Assembly: GCA_943736015.1 (NCBI GenBank)
Contig: OX031063.1
Location: 42,424,672 to 42,488,671 of the forward strand
Direction of reading: 5' to 3'
Length of the DNA: 64,000 bases
Source: Tridacna crocea
Taxonomy: Eukaryota > Mollusca > Bivalvia > Cardiida > Cardiidae
Part shown: positions 35,441-46,400 of the stretch, in pieces
Layout of the letters: every line of letters begins with the position of its first letter
Numbering within the stretch: position 1 is the first letter of the stretch
Notes under the pieces: generated by a model
Seen by the model: the letters and a program-made list of their open reading frames with translations, nothing else
Databases searched by the model: none
Told to the model about the DNA's origin: nothing
Made by a program: the position numbers and the translations under genes

Positions 35441-35537
35441 AATGTTTTTGTTATAATTTCTGTTGGATTTTCTGGTTATAACCAGATGTATTTATACACA
35501 GGAAAAACTATCCTTGTATCTGCTTCTAATAAGCAAA

Positions 35538-35660
35538 TAACCCTTTACCAAATAGTTCCATTTCATGATCCTGAAAAATCAGGATTTCAAAAATACTGTG
35601 GGTATCCAACGTTTTCTGCTTTTCTCAGTGTTTTCTATCCTTTATCCTCAAATCCCACTA
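35538..35660 (+). mobile_element. MITE A, truncated
   Basis: AACCCTTTACCAAATAGTTC and a worn hairpin. Confidence 0.55.
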
Positions 35661-35661
35661 A

Positions 35662-35875
35662 TTAATTCATTAGAATACAACAATATTTTAGGCTTGTCCA
35701 AATAGAAAGCATTTGCAGACAAAGTAAAAGTGACTGGAAATTTGTGAAGGGTAGAAAACATTGTGGGAATAGGAGAAAATGCTGGTTACCAGCATTTTCT
35801 CCTTTACCCACAATGTTTTCTAAAGTATTCTCTCTCAGGGTCGTCAAAAATAGGGATTGTGCGGTAATGGGTTAA
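35662..35875 (-). mobile_element. MITE A
   Basis: TTAA at both ends; a right-end fragment follows at 35893-35944. Confidence 0.85.
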
Positions 35876-36051
35876 AGAAGGTACATTTGCCTTCAAAGGC
35901 TTCTACCTCCAGTTCATCAAAAGTCATTGTGTGGTAAAGGGTTAATAAAAGTTGACTAATTTGAGAATCTGTGGGAAAAGGTAAATACAGGTTTAGACTG
36001 TCCTTATACGTGTATTTGGTATTGGTCCCTGATAATACAAGTAATCCTAGC

Positions 36052-36228
36052 TTAACCCATTACCACACAACCCCTACTTTTGCCTTTTGAAAATACTGTG
36101 GGAAAAGGAGAAAATGCTGGTAACCAGCATTATCTCCTTTTCCCATTGTTTTCTAACCTTCCCAGAATTTTGTTATCTGCAAATGCTTTGGACCAGTCCA
36201 AAATTTTCTCGTGTGGTTATGAGTTTAA
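36052..36228 (+). mobile_element. MITE A, internally deleted
   Basis: 177 bp with TTAA at both ends; the right TTAA touches the pearl-like element start. Confidence 0.8.
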
Positions 36229-36229
36229 A

Positions 36230-37570
36230 CAAGAGGGCCATGATGGCCCTGTATCGCTCCACTGGCTTTTTAACCCTTTACCACACAAATTGAAGAGTTC
36301 ATGACCATGAAAAAGACGGCCTTAAAGAAGAATGAACACTGTCAGGCAATACAAGCAGATAATTCATTAGCATGAAAGGTAAAATCCTTGGAAAAATAAG
36401 CTGAATGATAGAAACCTTACTCTGAATTTATTATTCACCTCATGTGAGCATAACTATTAGCATCAAAATGAATCACACTCCTTGAAAACAGAGTATTTTC
36501 TATCAAAAAACTTAATGTCTAGCACCAATCATGTTTCAATGCAGTTTCATAATCAAGGGAGGTAAATAGTACCAAACTTTATCTTTCATGAAGAGTTATT
36601 TCCCTTGATTAATGTTTAAATTGAAGTGACTATGTTTTGAAGCCCATGTTAAATTTGTGATCCCTGGAATGGAGCCAATTTTGACCCCAGACCTACAATA
36701 TGAAACTAGAATGTGTGGTTATAAACAAGAAGATTTTTTAATCTTGCCCAAAAAAAAAAAGCCCTGTCAAACAAGTTGGCTGAATAAAAGGCCCTCTAAA
36801 ATATGTGACCCATGAGACAGGTTTATCAAGTTTTCACTATAAAAGCCAATCTAAAACCTGTGACCCCTAGGGTGGGTTCAAACTTGACCCCCAAAGCTAA
36901 AATTTCGGCCCTCTTGGTAGAAGCCCATAAGATAAAGCTACAGGCAAAATTTGGTAGCCCTAGGCCTTATGGCTATGTACGAGTAGATTATTAAAGTTTC
37001 CCTATATAAGCCTATGTAAAACTTGTGACCCCCTGGGACGGGGCTAAATTTGACCCCAGGGCTATAATTGGGGCACCATTTGATAGAGACCCCCTAGATA
37101 AAACTACATGCAAAATTTGATAGCCCTAGCCCTTATAGCTAGGTGCAAGCAAGATTTTGAAAGTTTTCCCTATATAAGCCCATGTAAAATTTGTTACCCC
37201 CCGGCAGGGACCAAATTTGACCCCCGGGCAATAATTTGGACACCCTTGGTAGAGGTCCACTAGATAAAGCTACATGCAAAATTTGGTAGCCCTAGGCCTT
37301 ACGGTTTCAGACGAGAAGATTTTCAAAGATTTTCAATATTTTTCAGTTTTGTTGCCATGGCAACCAGAGTTTTTGAAGGAATTAAATTCTTTCAAGAAAT
37401 TCTGAAGAGGACCATGGCAGGATCATTTCTGTGAAGTTTCATCAAAATTGGATGGGTAGTTTCAGAGAAGATGTTTAAAGAAAAAGTTAACGCACAGACG
37501 GACACACGGACGGACGGACGCACGATGGACAACAGGCCATGACATAAGCCTGCTGGCCTTCGGCCAGTCA
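36230..37570 (+). mobile_element. Pearl/helitron-like element, 166-bp core units
   Basis: CAAGAGGGCCATGATGGCCC start; three core units at about 36852, 37018 and 37184 sharing TAGATAAAGCTACATGCAAA and TTTCCCTATATAAGCC. The end is GCCTGCTGGCCTTCGGCCAG. Carries a MITE-like segment at 36270-36310. Confidence 0.72.
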
Positions 37571-37571
37571 A

Positions 37572-38262
37572 ACGTGGGCCATCATGGCCCTGTATTGCTC
37601 CACTGGCATTTTACTCCTTTACAACACAAATTTAAGTGTTCATGACCACGATAAAGAGGGCCTTCAAAAACAATGAATGGTGTCAGGCAATACAAGTGGG
37701 TTAATTCATTAGCATGAAAGGTAAAATCCTTGGGAAAAAAGCTGAATGATAGAAACCTTACTCTGAATTTATTGTTCAACTATGCTCATGTGAGCATAAC
37801 TATTAGCATCAAAATGAATCTCACTCCTTGAAAACAGAATATTAAAATGAATCTCACTCCTTGAAAACAGAATATTTTCTATCAAAAAACTTGATGGCTA
37901 GCACAAATCATGTATCACTGAAGTTTTGATATCAAGGGAGGTAAATAGTAACAAAAAAGTCATAAAAAGAGTTATTTCCCTTGATTAATGTTAAAATTGA
38001 AGTGACTATATTTTGAAGCCCATTTAAACTTGTGATCCCTGGAATGAAGCCAATTTTGACTCCAGACCTACAGTATGAAACTAGAATGTGTGGTTATAAA
38101 CAAGAAGATTTTTTTAATCTTGCCCAATAAAAAGCCCTGTAAAACAAGTTTGCTCAATAAAATGCCCTGTTTTTAAAGATGTTTTTAAAAGTTACTGGAT
38201 GGACGCATGATGGACAACAGGCCATGACATGAGCCTGCTGGCCTTCGGCCAGTGGAGCTAAA
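37572..38262 (+). mobile_element. Second pearl-like copy, core deleted
   Basis: GGGCCATCATGGCCC start and GGCCTTCGGCCAGTGGAGCT end. The 5' part parallels 36250-36780 (TCATTAGCATGAAAGGTAAA, GGGAGGTAAATAGTA), with an extra 39-bp local duplication near 37830. Confidence 0.72.
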
Positions 38263-38614
38263 TATCAGATGAAAGGGTGTGGAATTTATTGTGTAAACAA
38301 CGATGAGCTGATGAATGGAAACCATTCAATATTTGTCCCTGATGATACAAATAATCCTAACTTCTAACAATTCCAAAGAAAAAGTGCAGACTATACCGTG
38401 TAAAGATTAAAGAGGAATGAGCCCATGGATGGAAACCATGCAATGACATGACTTTGTCTTGCCCATAGCCAGAAGAGTTTTAACTTGAAAAAGAAATAGT
38501 TGTTTTTTTCTACCAAATATGGTTGAAAGAAAAAGAAAAATTCAGGTATCCATACCAATTTTATTTTTCACCAGAATTGATTATCTTAAAATCTTCACCT
38601 CACTAGCAGGTTAA

Positions 38615-38875
38615 TGTTGGTTGTATTGGGGTTTAACGCCACTTTAACAGCTAAGGTCATATCATGGCGGTCGGTGACGCACATGTGTTTCCTGGCTTTC
38701 TCACACCGGTACTAACTCAACTTTCTTTCCAAAGCCACCGACTACTTTTCTCACGTGCTTCTGCAGAGGTGAGAGCAAAAATACGCCGGAAAGAAAGTTC
38801 GCCTCAACCGGGTATCGAACTCATAACCACCAGGTCATGAGTCCGACACGCTCACCACTGAGCCACCCGGGTGGG
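38615..38875 (-). mobile_element. Full-length tRNA-derived SINE with target duplication
   Basis: Minus strand: A box TGGCTCAGTGGTGAGCG, B box GAGTTCGATACCC, body, then a 3' end GGCGTTAAACCCCAATACAA. Flanked by the 14-bp duplication CACTAGCAGGTTAA at 38601 and 38876. Confidence 0.88.
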
Positions 38876-39020
38876 CACTAGCAGGTTAAATGACAACGAG
38901 AATATAAAACACAGAGGTACAACCAATTTTGTTGAAATGATAACCCCGCAAAAAAATTTACTTGACCTCTTAGCTTAAAATTGCCCCAAGTAAACCATTT
39001 TTCATCAATCAAAAAATAAA

Positions 39021-39918
39021 CAAAAGGGCCATGATGCCCATGTATTGCTCCACTGGCTAATAAGTCAAAACAATACAAGCCAAACATAACAATACTTGGC
39101 TAATTGGTTTTAAACAGAAGATATTTAAAATTTCCTTCCATAAAATCTTTTGAGAAAGTTCTGATCCCAGGCCAAAGCAATGTTTGGTCACAAAGCTACA
39201 ATTATTTGAATCCTTGTGAAGGTCCACAAGATACAGCCCCTTACAAATAAAACAGGTCTAGAATGTGTGGTTATAAACAAGATTTTCGAATCTTGCTCAA
39301 TAAAAAGCCCTGCAAAACAAGTTTGCTCAATAAAAAGCCCAGTAAAACATGTGACCGGTTTATCAAGTTTTAACTATAAAAGTCAATGTAAAACTTGTGA
39401 CCCCTGGGGTTGGTCAAACTTGACCCCAAAGGTCAAAATTTGGGCCCTCTTGGTAGAGGCCCATTAGATAAATCTACATGCAAAATTTGGTAGCCCTAGG
39501 CTGTATGGCTTCCTACGAATAGATTATTAAGGTTTCCCTATATAAGCCCAGGTAAAACTTGTGCAACCCCCCCACCCCTCAAATTTGACCCCAGGGCTAT
39601 AATTTGGGCACCCTTGGTAGACAAGCCCCTAGATAAAACTACATGCCAAATTTGGTAGCCCTAGGCCTTGTGGTTTCAGTCAAAAATTTTCAAAATTTTT
39701 CAGTTTTGTTGCCATGGCAACCAGAGTTTTTGAAGGAATTAAATTCTTTCGAGAAATTCTGAAAAGGACCAAGGCAGGATCATTTCTGTGAAGTTTCACC
39801 AAAATTGGCTTCATAGTTTCAGAGAAGATGTTTAAAAAAAAAAGTTGACACACGGACGGATGCACGGAGGACATCAGGGCATGACATAAACCCGTTGGCC
39901 TTTGGCCAGTGGAGCTAA
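39021..39918 (+). mobile_element. Pearl/helitron-like element, two core units
   Basis: Same family as 36230: core units at about 39391 and 39553, TTTTGTTGCCATGGCAACCA before the 3' end, GGCCTTTGGCCAGTGGAGCT terminus. Confidence 0.7.
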
Positions 39919-39924
39919 AAAGAG

Positions 39925-40070
39925 TGTATCAGTGGAATGGGTTATTGTACACATGTATAAAGTTTCAGGAAATTCTGTCAAATGGTATTGGTGATATTCT
40001 CCTGGACAGACACACTAGGACAGTCTGACAACGCTAAAACTACATCCCTCAGCCTTTGGCGGGGGATAAA
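39925..40070 (+). mobile_element. 3' end of another pearl-like element
   Basis: AAGTTTCAGGAAATTCTGTC, CTCCTGGACAGACACACTAG, and a terminal CCTCAGCCTTTGGCGGGGGA hairpin. Confidence 0.5.
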
Positions 40071-40074
40071 AATG

Positions 40075-40219
40075 AGTAAGCAACATTTTCTCCTTTTCAA
40101 ACAATTTTTTGTACTCCTTTGAAGAAAGACAATAAAACATTAACAAAATACAATATGTTGCCTACAAATGCTTTTAATTTGCATGAGTAAAAAAAAGAAA
40201 ATGTGAAGAATAGAGTTAA
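40075..40219 (+). mobile_element. MITE A, right half
   Basis: ACATTTTCTCCTTTTCAAAC then a long arm ending AATAGAGTTAA. Confidence 0.6.
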
Positions 40220-40261
40220 GAATGAAAACAGAAATAACTACCAGCTGACCATGGTACATGT

Positions 40262-40412
40262 ATGTCTTTGGTTTCACCAGTATTAGGCAAGGGCTTTGAA
40301 GTATCTTGCCCAAGAACACTCCCACAAAAGACTCAATGCTCCAAATGAGGACTGAACACAGAGTCACCAAGGATAGAATTATACACTTTACCACGGAGCC
40401 AAGGAGGCCTTC
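40262..40412 (-). mobile_element. tRNA-like SINE
   Basis: Minus strand: TTGGCTCCGTGGTAAAG (A-box-like), GTGTTCAGTCCTC (B-box-like), then TTGGGCAAGATACTTCAAAG. Confidence 0.5.
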
Positions 40413-40487
40413 AGTCAATAGAGCAACCGAGACAAAGAACTGTGTCTATGGAGACATTTATTTGTCAAAAGATGAGGCTTATTGCAT

Positions 40488-40556
40488 CTGCAAAAAGTAT
40501 CGACCCAGGTCTGCCTGCGCAATTCACACATGCTGACCTGGGCCGAAACTTTTCAC
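40488..40556. repeat. Hairpin repeat family E
   Basis: CGACCCAGGTCTGCCTGCGC and GCTGACCTGGGCCG pair across a short loop. Confidence 0.65.
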
Positions 40557-40628
40557 TACAGGTGAATTATCTTTATCCCCAAGGACTAGTCTAACTTATG
40601 ACTCAGTAGATTATTGGACAAGATGGAT

Positions 40629-40857
40629 TTAACCCATTACCACACAATCCCTACTTTTGACGCCCCTTAGAAAGAAGCCTTTTGAAAACCCTGTGGGAAA
40701 AGGAGAAAATGCTGGTAACCAGCATTTTCTCCTTTTCCCACAGCGTTTTCTGCCCTTTCCAGAACAAATTTCAATTTTTCAGTCACATTTATTTTGTTGT
40801 CTGCAAATGCTTTCAATTTGGACCAGTCTAAATTTTTCTTGAGTGGTAATGGGTTAA
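40629..40857 (+). mobile_element. TTAA foldback MITE family A, reference copy
   Basis: Best copy for describing the family. A single TTAA lies at each end (target site of piggyBac-type elements), with TIR TTAACCCATTACCAC. Next come a 55-bp short arm (ACAATCCCTACTTTTGACG..GAAAGAAGCC), a near-perfect 66-bp hairpin (GAAAAC..CTGTGGGAAAAGGAG, apex ATGCTGGTAACCAGCAT), and a 105-bp long arm with the motifs TTTTGTTGTCTGCAAATGC and AATTTGGACCAGTCTAAA. 229 bp, no coding capacity; superfamily inferred from TTAA and CCC termini only. Confidence 0.9.
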
Positions 40858-40867
40858 TGTATAAATG

Positions 40868-40970
40868 ACCATGTGATGATGTACTAGGTGCCATGCATCA
40901 CTGAGATGCATCAAGCCCCCTTTTGCCAGAGCATGGCTCATATACATGTATTGCGTTGCATACCAAGATT
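40868..40970. repeat. Family E end fragment
   Basis: Contains ATGCATCACTGAGATGCATC and AAGCCCCCTTTTGCCAGAGC, the terminal block of the copies at 49708 and 62083. Confidence 0.5.
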
Positions 40971-41025
40971 CCATTTAGAAATCTAGGGTTATATACCCAA
41001 TCAATTCTAAATTGCACTCTTTCTC

Positions 41026-41228
41026 TTAATCCTTTACTACACTATCCAAACTCGGCAATTCTGAAGAAAAGGGCTTTTAAAAAACAATGTGCAGAAATAC
41101 ATGCTACTTGCAAGCATTTTCTCCTATTGCTGCAATGTTCTCTACCTATTCTTAAACTACCATCAATAACACATTTGTTGATTGCAAATGCTTCTGATTT
41201 CGACAAGTCCAAATGTTAGTCATGTACC
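41026..41228 (+). mobile_element. MITE A, degenerate
   Basis: CCTTTACTACACTATCCAAA start; apex TGCTACTTGCAAGCA. Confidence 0.62.
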
Positions 41229-41458
41229 AACTCTAACCACACAGCTAAAATTTGGACTTGCTCAACCCAAAGTATTTGCAGATAACAAATTTAATGTGGC
41301 TAAAGTTGAGAAAGTTGTCTTTTACAGTGTAGAAAACATTGTGAGAAAAGGAGGATATGCTTCTTACTAATATTGCCTCCTTTTCCCACAAGATTTTCAA
41401 AAGTCATCTTCCTCAAAGCCATTATACATGTACATTGGACAGTGTGGCAAGGAGTTAA
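41227..41458 (-). mobile_element. MITE A
   Basis: Degenerate hairpin; shares TTAA 41455 with the next copy. Confidence 0.7.
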
Positions 41459-41684
41459 ACTCATTACCAAACGACAAAATTTCAGGTTTGTCCATATCAA
41501 AAGCATTTGCAGAAGACAAAATAAAAGGGAGTGAAAATATGAAATTTGTTTTATGAAGGGTAGAAAACATTGTGGGAAAAGGAGAAAATGCTGCTAACCA
41601 GCATTTTCTCCTTTTCCCACAATGTTTTCTAAAGGCTTCTTTCTCAAGGGCGTTGAAAGTCGGGATTGTGTGGTAAAGAGTTAA
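41455..41684 (-). mobile_element. MITE A
   Basis: Near-reference; perfect arms, apex ATGCTGCTAACCAGCAT. Confidence 0.88.
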
Positions 41685-42012
41685 GAGTTAGGTTTACCGA
41701 ATTTCAAAGGAACCTAATTTCCAATAATTGGCTCAACAAATGGTTAACACAACAGATCAATAAATATATTTACATAAATAATAATGTGTAAAAAGAAGTG
41801 CTAAGGTACAAATAAATAGAGTTTTACAAAATGCTTAAAGCAAGCAGTCATAGCTTTATAACACAGTAGAAATTTATAGTCGGGATGAAGCATTCTAGAA
41901 AACATTTTAGGTAGATGAAATTATTCGACCACAGTACCATGCATTAATTTCAGTATAATACGGTTTTTATCTTGCTGATTGGAGAGTACATGTACATCCA
42001 TTCATGCTAATT

Positions 42013-42234
42013 AGGCCTAAAATAAAATATCTGTGTTTAGGGTTTCCGTCCGAGATACTGTAGGTAGGGATTTTTTTTTTTTTCAAAAAGCTTTTTACAT
42101 GGAACATAAAAATTACAGTGAAATCACACCTGACAGGTAATTTTGTTTTTTCAATCATAGCAAAAAAAGTTCAGGGTAAGCAGCATTCTCTAGGTAGGGT
42201 AGGGAAACCCTAAACACAGATATTTTTTTAGGCC
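42013..42234 (+). mobile_element. TIR MITE family F, best copy
   Basis: Inverted termini AGGCCTAAAATAAAATATC..TGTGTTTAGGGTTTCC and GGAAACCCTAAACACAGATA..TTTTTTTAGGCCT; internal GCTTTTTACATGGAACATAA. Confidence 0.78.
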
Positions 42235-42297
42235 TTGTCAATATTTAACCTGATCAGCACAATAGGCAAAAATGCATACATGTACATGTATTTGCAG

Positions 42298-42364
42298 AAG
42301 ATGTAGATCAGGACCAGATTCACAAAATGTGCAGTCTGATCTTTGATCTACATTGTCTGCTAAT
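42298..42364. repeat. Hairpin repeat family D
   Basis: GATGTAGATCAGGACCAGAT with CAGTCTGATCTTTGATCTAC. Confidence 0.65.
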
Positions 42365-42432
42365 ATAGTCAAGCCTTTCAGGTCAAAACCTTACTGAAAT
42401 TCAATGGTATGTTATTTGAAGTATCAAACAGG

Positions 42433-42659
42433 TTAACTCTTTACCACACAATGCTGACTTTTCGCGAACCTGAGAAGGAACCCTTTAGAAAACCTTGTAG
42501 GAAAAGAAGAAAATGCTGGTAACCAGCATTTTCTCCTTTTCCCACAATGTTTTTTACCATTACCAAAATAAATTTAAATTTTTCAGTCACATTTCCTTTG
42601 TTGTCGGCAAATGCTTTCAATTTGGACAAGCCCACAATTTCATCATATGGTAAGAATCA
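42433..42659 (+). mobile_element. MITE A
   Basis: Left TTAA at 42433; right end worn (ATATGGTAAGAATC). Confidence 0.82.
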
Positions 42660-42708
42660 AATAAGTATATTTGATGCTGAAAGAGTTAACAAGGATGTTG
42701 AAAACTGT

Positions 42709-42938
42709 CTAAACTCATTACCAAATGACAAAATTTTAGGTTCGTCCAAATTGAAAGCATTTGCAGACGACAAAATAAAAGTGAATGAAAATTTGAAATT
42801 TCTTTTGTGAAAGGTAGAAAACATTGTGGGAAAAGGAGAAAATGCTGGTTACCAACATTTTCTCCTTTTCCCACATTGCTTTCTAAAGGCTTCTTTCTCA
42901 GGGGCGTCAAAAGTAGGGATTGTGTGGTAATGGGTTAA
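42709..42938 (-). mobile_element. MITE A
   Basis: Full arms; right TTAA at 42935. Confidence 0.85.
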
Positions 42939-43029
42939 AATAATTCTGATGACCTCATACAGCATTAGTTTTAGAATGATAATTCATAATTATTAAAAAC
43001 GAACTCAAATAGTTTATCTGGACCTCTGT

Positions 43030-43175
43030 TGTGCAATTTGTTGATTTACAGTATGTCCAAGGACCATTCTACCTCATGATTTGGTTGGTTTTTAGACAAA
43101 ACAAAGTTTATGGATCCATAACTATATGATGCCTTGCTTGGTATCATGTACAAGAGAGATGCATAAAACCACCTT
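43030..43175 (-). repeat. Family E, partial, reversed
   Basis: GTCCAAGGACCATTCTACCT, GTTTATGGATCCATAACTAT and GATGCATAAAACCACC match the copies at 49708 and 62083 in reverse. Confidence 0.55.
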
Positions 43176-43306
43176 TTGCCACAATTATTATGTACAAATA
43201 ATAAAATGCTTTGTAGACCCTCCAGATCATTTTCTCATGAAACACCTAGTCTCAAGTTTTCTGGGAGTCAGACCCATATGTCTTGTAATCCTTCGCAGAT
43301 AAATAT

Positions 43307-43425
43307 TCATGAATGTGTATGAGATATAATTAACCAGCTGATCACAAAATAAAACAGGAATATTGGATACATTGCAAGGACTTTTCTGGACGGAGGCTGA
43401 CTCTCTGCCAAAAATCCTGTCGAAG
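43307..43425 (-). CDS. YIPF6: YIPF6 terminal exon
   Basis: Acceptor CTATTGTAG; encodes STGFLAESQPPSRKVLAMYP, then IFLFYFVISWLIISHTHS and TGA at 43309-43307. Matches human ADSQPPNRRALAVYPVFLFY. Confidence 0.95.
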
Positions 43426-46400
43426 CTACAATAGAGAAATAAACAGGTATAAAAATCTAGATACCCTTAAAGCTTTGTAGAAGACAATGGGCAAATAACT
43501 GCTCAAATACAGTTCTTTAGACCTATGGTCATAAATTTTAGTCATCTAGGCAATCTCTCCTTCATGTAAATGTAAGTACAGACATTGTATCATTAACAGC
43601 TTCCAAAACAAGTATATGTAAGGTAGTTTCTCTATGTTCCTAGTGGTCACAATTATGTTCATTTAATGTTAAGTGTCATCTTAACATTATTTCAGACATA
43701 TCAAGGTGGCCAGAGCACCTATCCTTATCTCCCTACAGTATGATTTACTTCTAATTGGCTGCTTTCCCACATGAAAACCACAGTACAATGGTCAGTAAGA
43801 GAAAACAAATGCTGTCATAATGGCTATCAATCTGGTCCAGCAACAATTTGATCTGATTATTTCTAGCCCTATATGCCACGAACCGAGCTACCACACTCAC
43901 TTAAAAGGCCTCTGGCTGCTTTCCCACAAGAACACTCTGGAGCCACTTTCAGCTACATGAGAGGTAGAAGTACTGTCACAATGACCATAATCAATCATCC
44001 ACAAAGAGTATGATTGACTTAGGACTTGATCTTATTGATTAAATTTGACTCAAATTATAGATTTTGTCTTCGATATGGTAGTCAAGATTATGAGTAAAGG
44101 AGAAAATGCTGATCACCAGTATTTTCCCATAATTTTTCCAAAGGGCTTCTTTCTTTGGTCTAAAAATCTCCGGACTGTGTAGTAAAATTGTTGTCAGCAA
44201 AAGCCATTGAAATGTGTTAATTTGAAATTTCATTATCTGTTAGTCAAAGATGGTAGGAAACAATGACAAGAACTTTATAAATAGGACTAGTATACTCACC
44301 AAAAGTGGACCAACCAAACCCTAAGACAACTGCTACAAATCTAATAGCAAATAGCACTGTTGTCTGCTCTTCTACCATGAGAATTAGTCGACACAGAATC
44401 AAAGATACAGTTAGCGGGAAAACACAGTATCCTAATACACAGACACTCTGGAATATTGAGCTGAAAAAAAATATATATATAACCATTCATTAATAAGATC
44501 AAACATTAATCTTTGTGATAAGTTAACTCATTACCAAACAACAATATTTTTAGGTTTGTCTACATCAAAAGCATAATTTGCAGACAACAAAATAAAAGTG
44601 ACTGAAAATTTTAATTTTCTTTTGTGAAGGGTAGAAAACATTGTGGAAAAAGGAGAAAATGCTGATTACCAGCATTTTCTCTTTTTCCCACAATGTTTTC
44701 TAGAAGCTTCTTTCTCATGGTCATCAAAAGTAGGAATTGTGTGATAATTGGTTAATGACCTCAAGAGTGTAAATAATTATAAACTGCTGCATTTTCTTAA
44801 ATAAGTACAATTTATCCTTTTTGCACAAATGAGAATCAAACGCTCTGAATGTTGTTTCATCAAGGTGCACAAATGTTTTAAAAAATACTGTCACATCAGA
44901 CAGGCTGGACAGACAAACAACAGATGGAAAGACGGCCAGCAATAGTACATAATACTCATACATGTCAGGATTGTGTGTTAGAGAAATCATACAATTGCCT
45001 TGGTCTAAAACCCATACTTACATATCACCTCCAAGTAACTTTGTGTTGAGTGTCACAACAAAAGCCCCTACCCAGTATATCACAAACACCTCTGCAAACT
45101 GTGGTCCTCCGTCCCCCATCTTGTCTCTATCTTCTGACCCTTGTAAAATCCTGTATGATAACAATAACACTGATAGCCAATCAGAAGTTGTGTTTGTTTC
45201 ATATCTAGAAAAATTCTTGAGAAATGGATATATGTTATTTTTAAGAATGGTTGGTGAATACCAAATGGTTTGAATTACTTCATTTGCAAATCAAAAGACA
45301 TGTTTCAAGCAAAATCATTAGTAAGATGATGATGATAAGTAGGAGGAGAAGGAGGATCCTTGAACACATTAATGCCTGTTGCACTTTCTTCAAATGATAT
45401 CAATTTTATTTTACACTGTGGATGATTATCTCAAAAGATATCAATTTTATTTTACACTGTGGATGATTATCTCAAAAGATATAGTGACATGAATATCAGC
45501 TAATCATATTTAGGAAAACTCACATTGCCATGAATACACAAAGTATCAATGGTCCCCACAGATCCCCTGTAAGAGCAGAAAAATAGTAAACATTTGTTCA
45601 ACAGTTCGCCACACAACAGTAGTTTGTACTTGATCGAATTGAAAGCATTCGCAGATAATGACTTAATTATTGATAAAATGTTCATTTTTGTGCATGGTAA
45701 GTAACAAACATTGTGGGAGAAGGAAAAATGCTACCTACCAGCATTTTCTCCTTTCCCAACAATGTTTTCAAAAGCTTTCTGCAGCGCCATATTGTTTGGC
45801 AAGGCTTAAAAAAAGAGGATATCTGACAAAGAAATATGACTATCTATATCAAAATAATGTCTGAATCAAATCTAAAAAGCATTCTAAATCTTGTTCTTAA
45901 TCAGTGTTCACTCAATAAATTTTAACCCTTTACTAATTAATCCTGGATTTTAACGACCCTAAGAAGGCTTTTGAAAATTTTGAGATAAAATGCTGATGAA
46001 CAGCACAATTCCTTTTCCCACAATGTTTTCTATCCTTGCAAAGAAAAATTCATCATTTGAGCAACAATTTCCTTATTTTTAGCAAATGCTTTAAAAAAAA
46101 ACACAAGCTTAAAATTATGTCATTTGGAGATGGGTTAAGGAAGAGGTATTTCCCCCACCATAAAAAAAAAAAAAACAATAATTCTAGTAATAGTATTGGT
46201 AAAAACTTAGAATTAAGACTGATTACCAGCATTCTCTCCTTTTCCAAAATGTTTCCAATCAAAGATATTGCACCTCAGTTATTACTAAATGTATTTGGTG
46301 AGGAGGTTAACAGAAAACAGGACAAACATACATTCTCTTAATAAGGCACTACTCTTCTTAGGAATTAAAACATGCCAGAACTTTACAGCAACGGCTTTCA

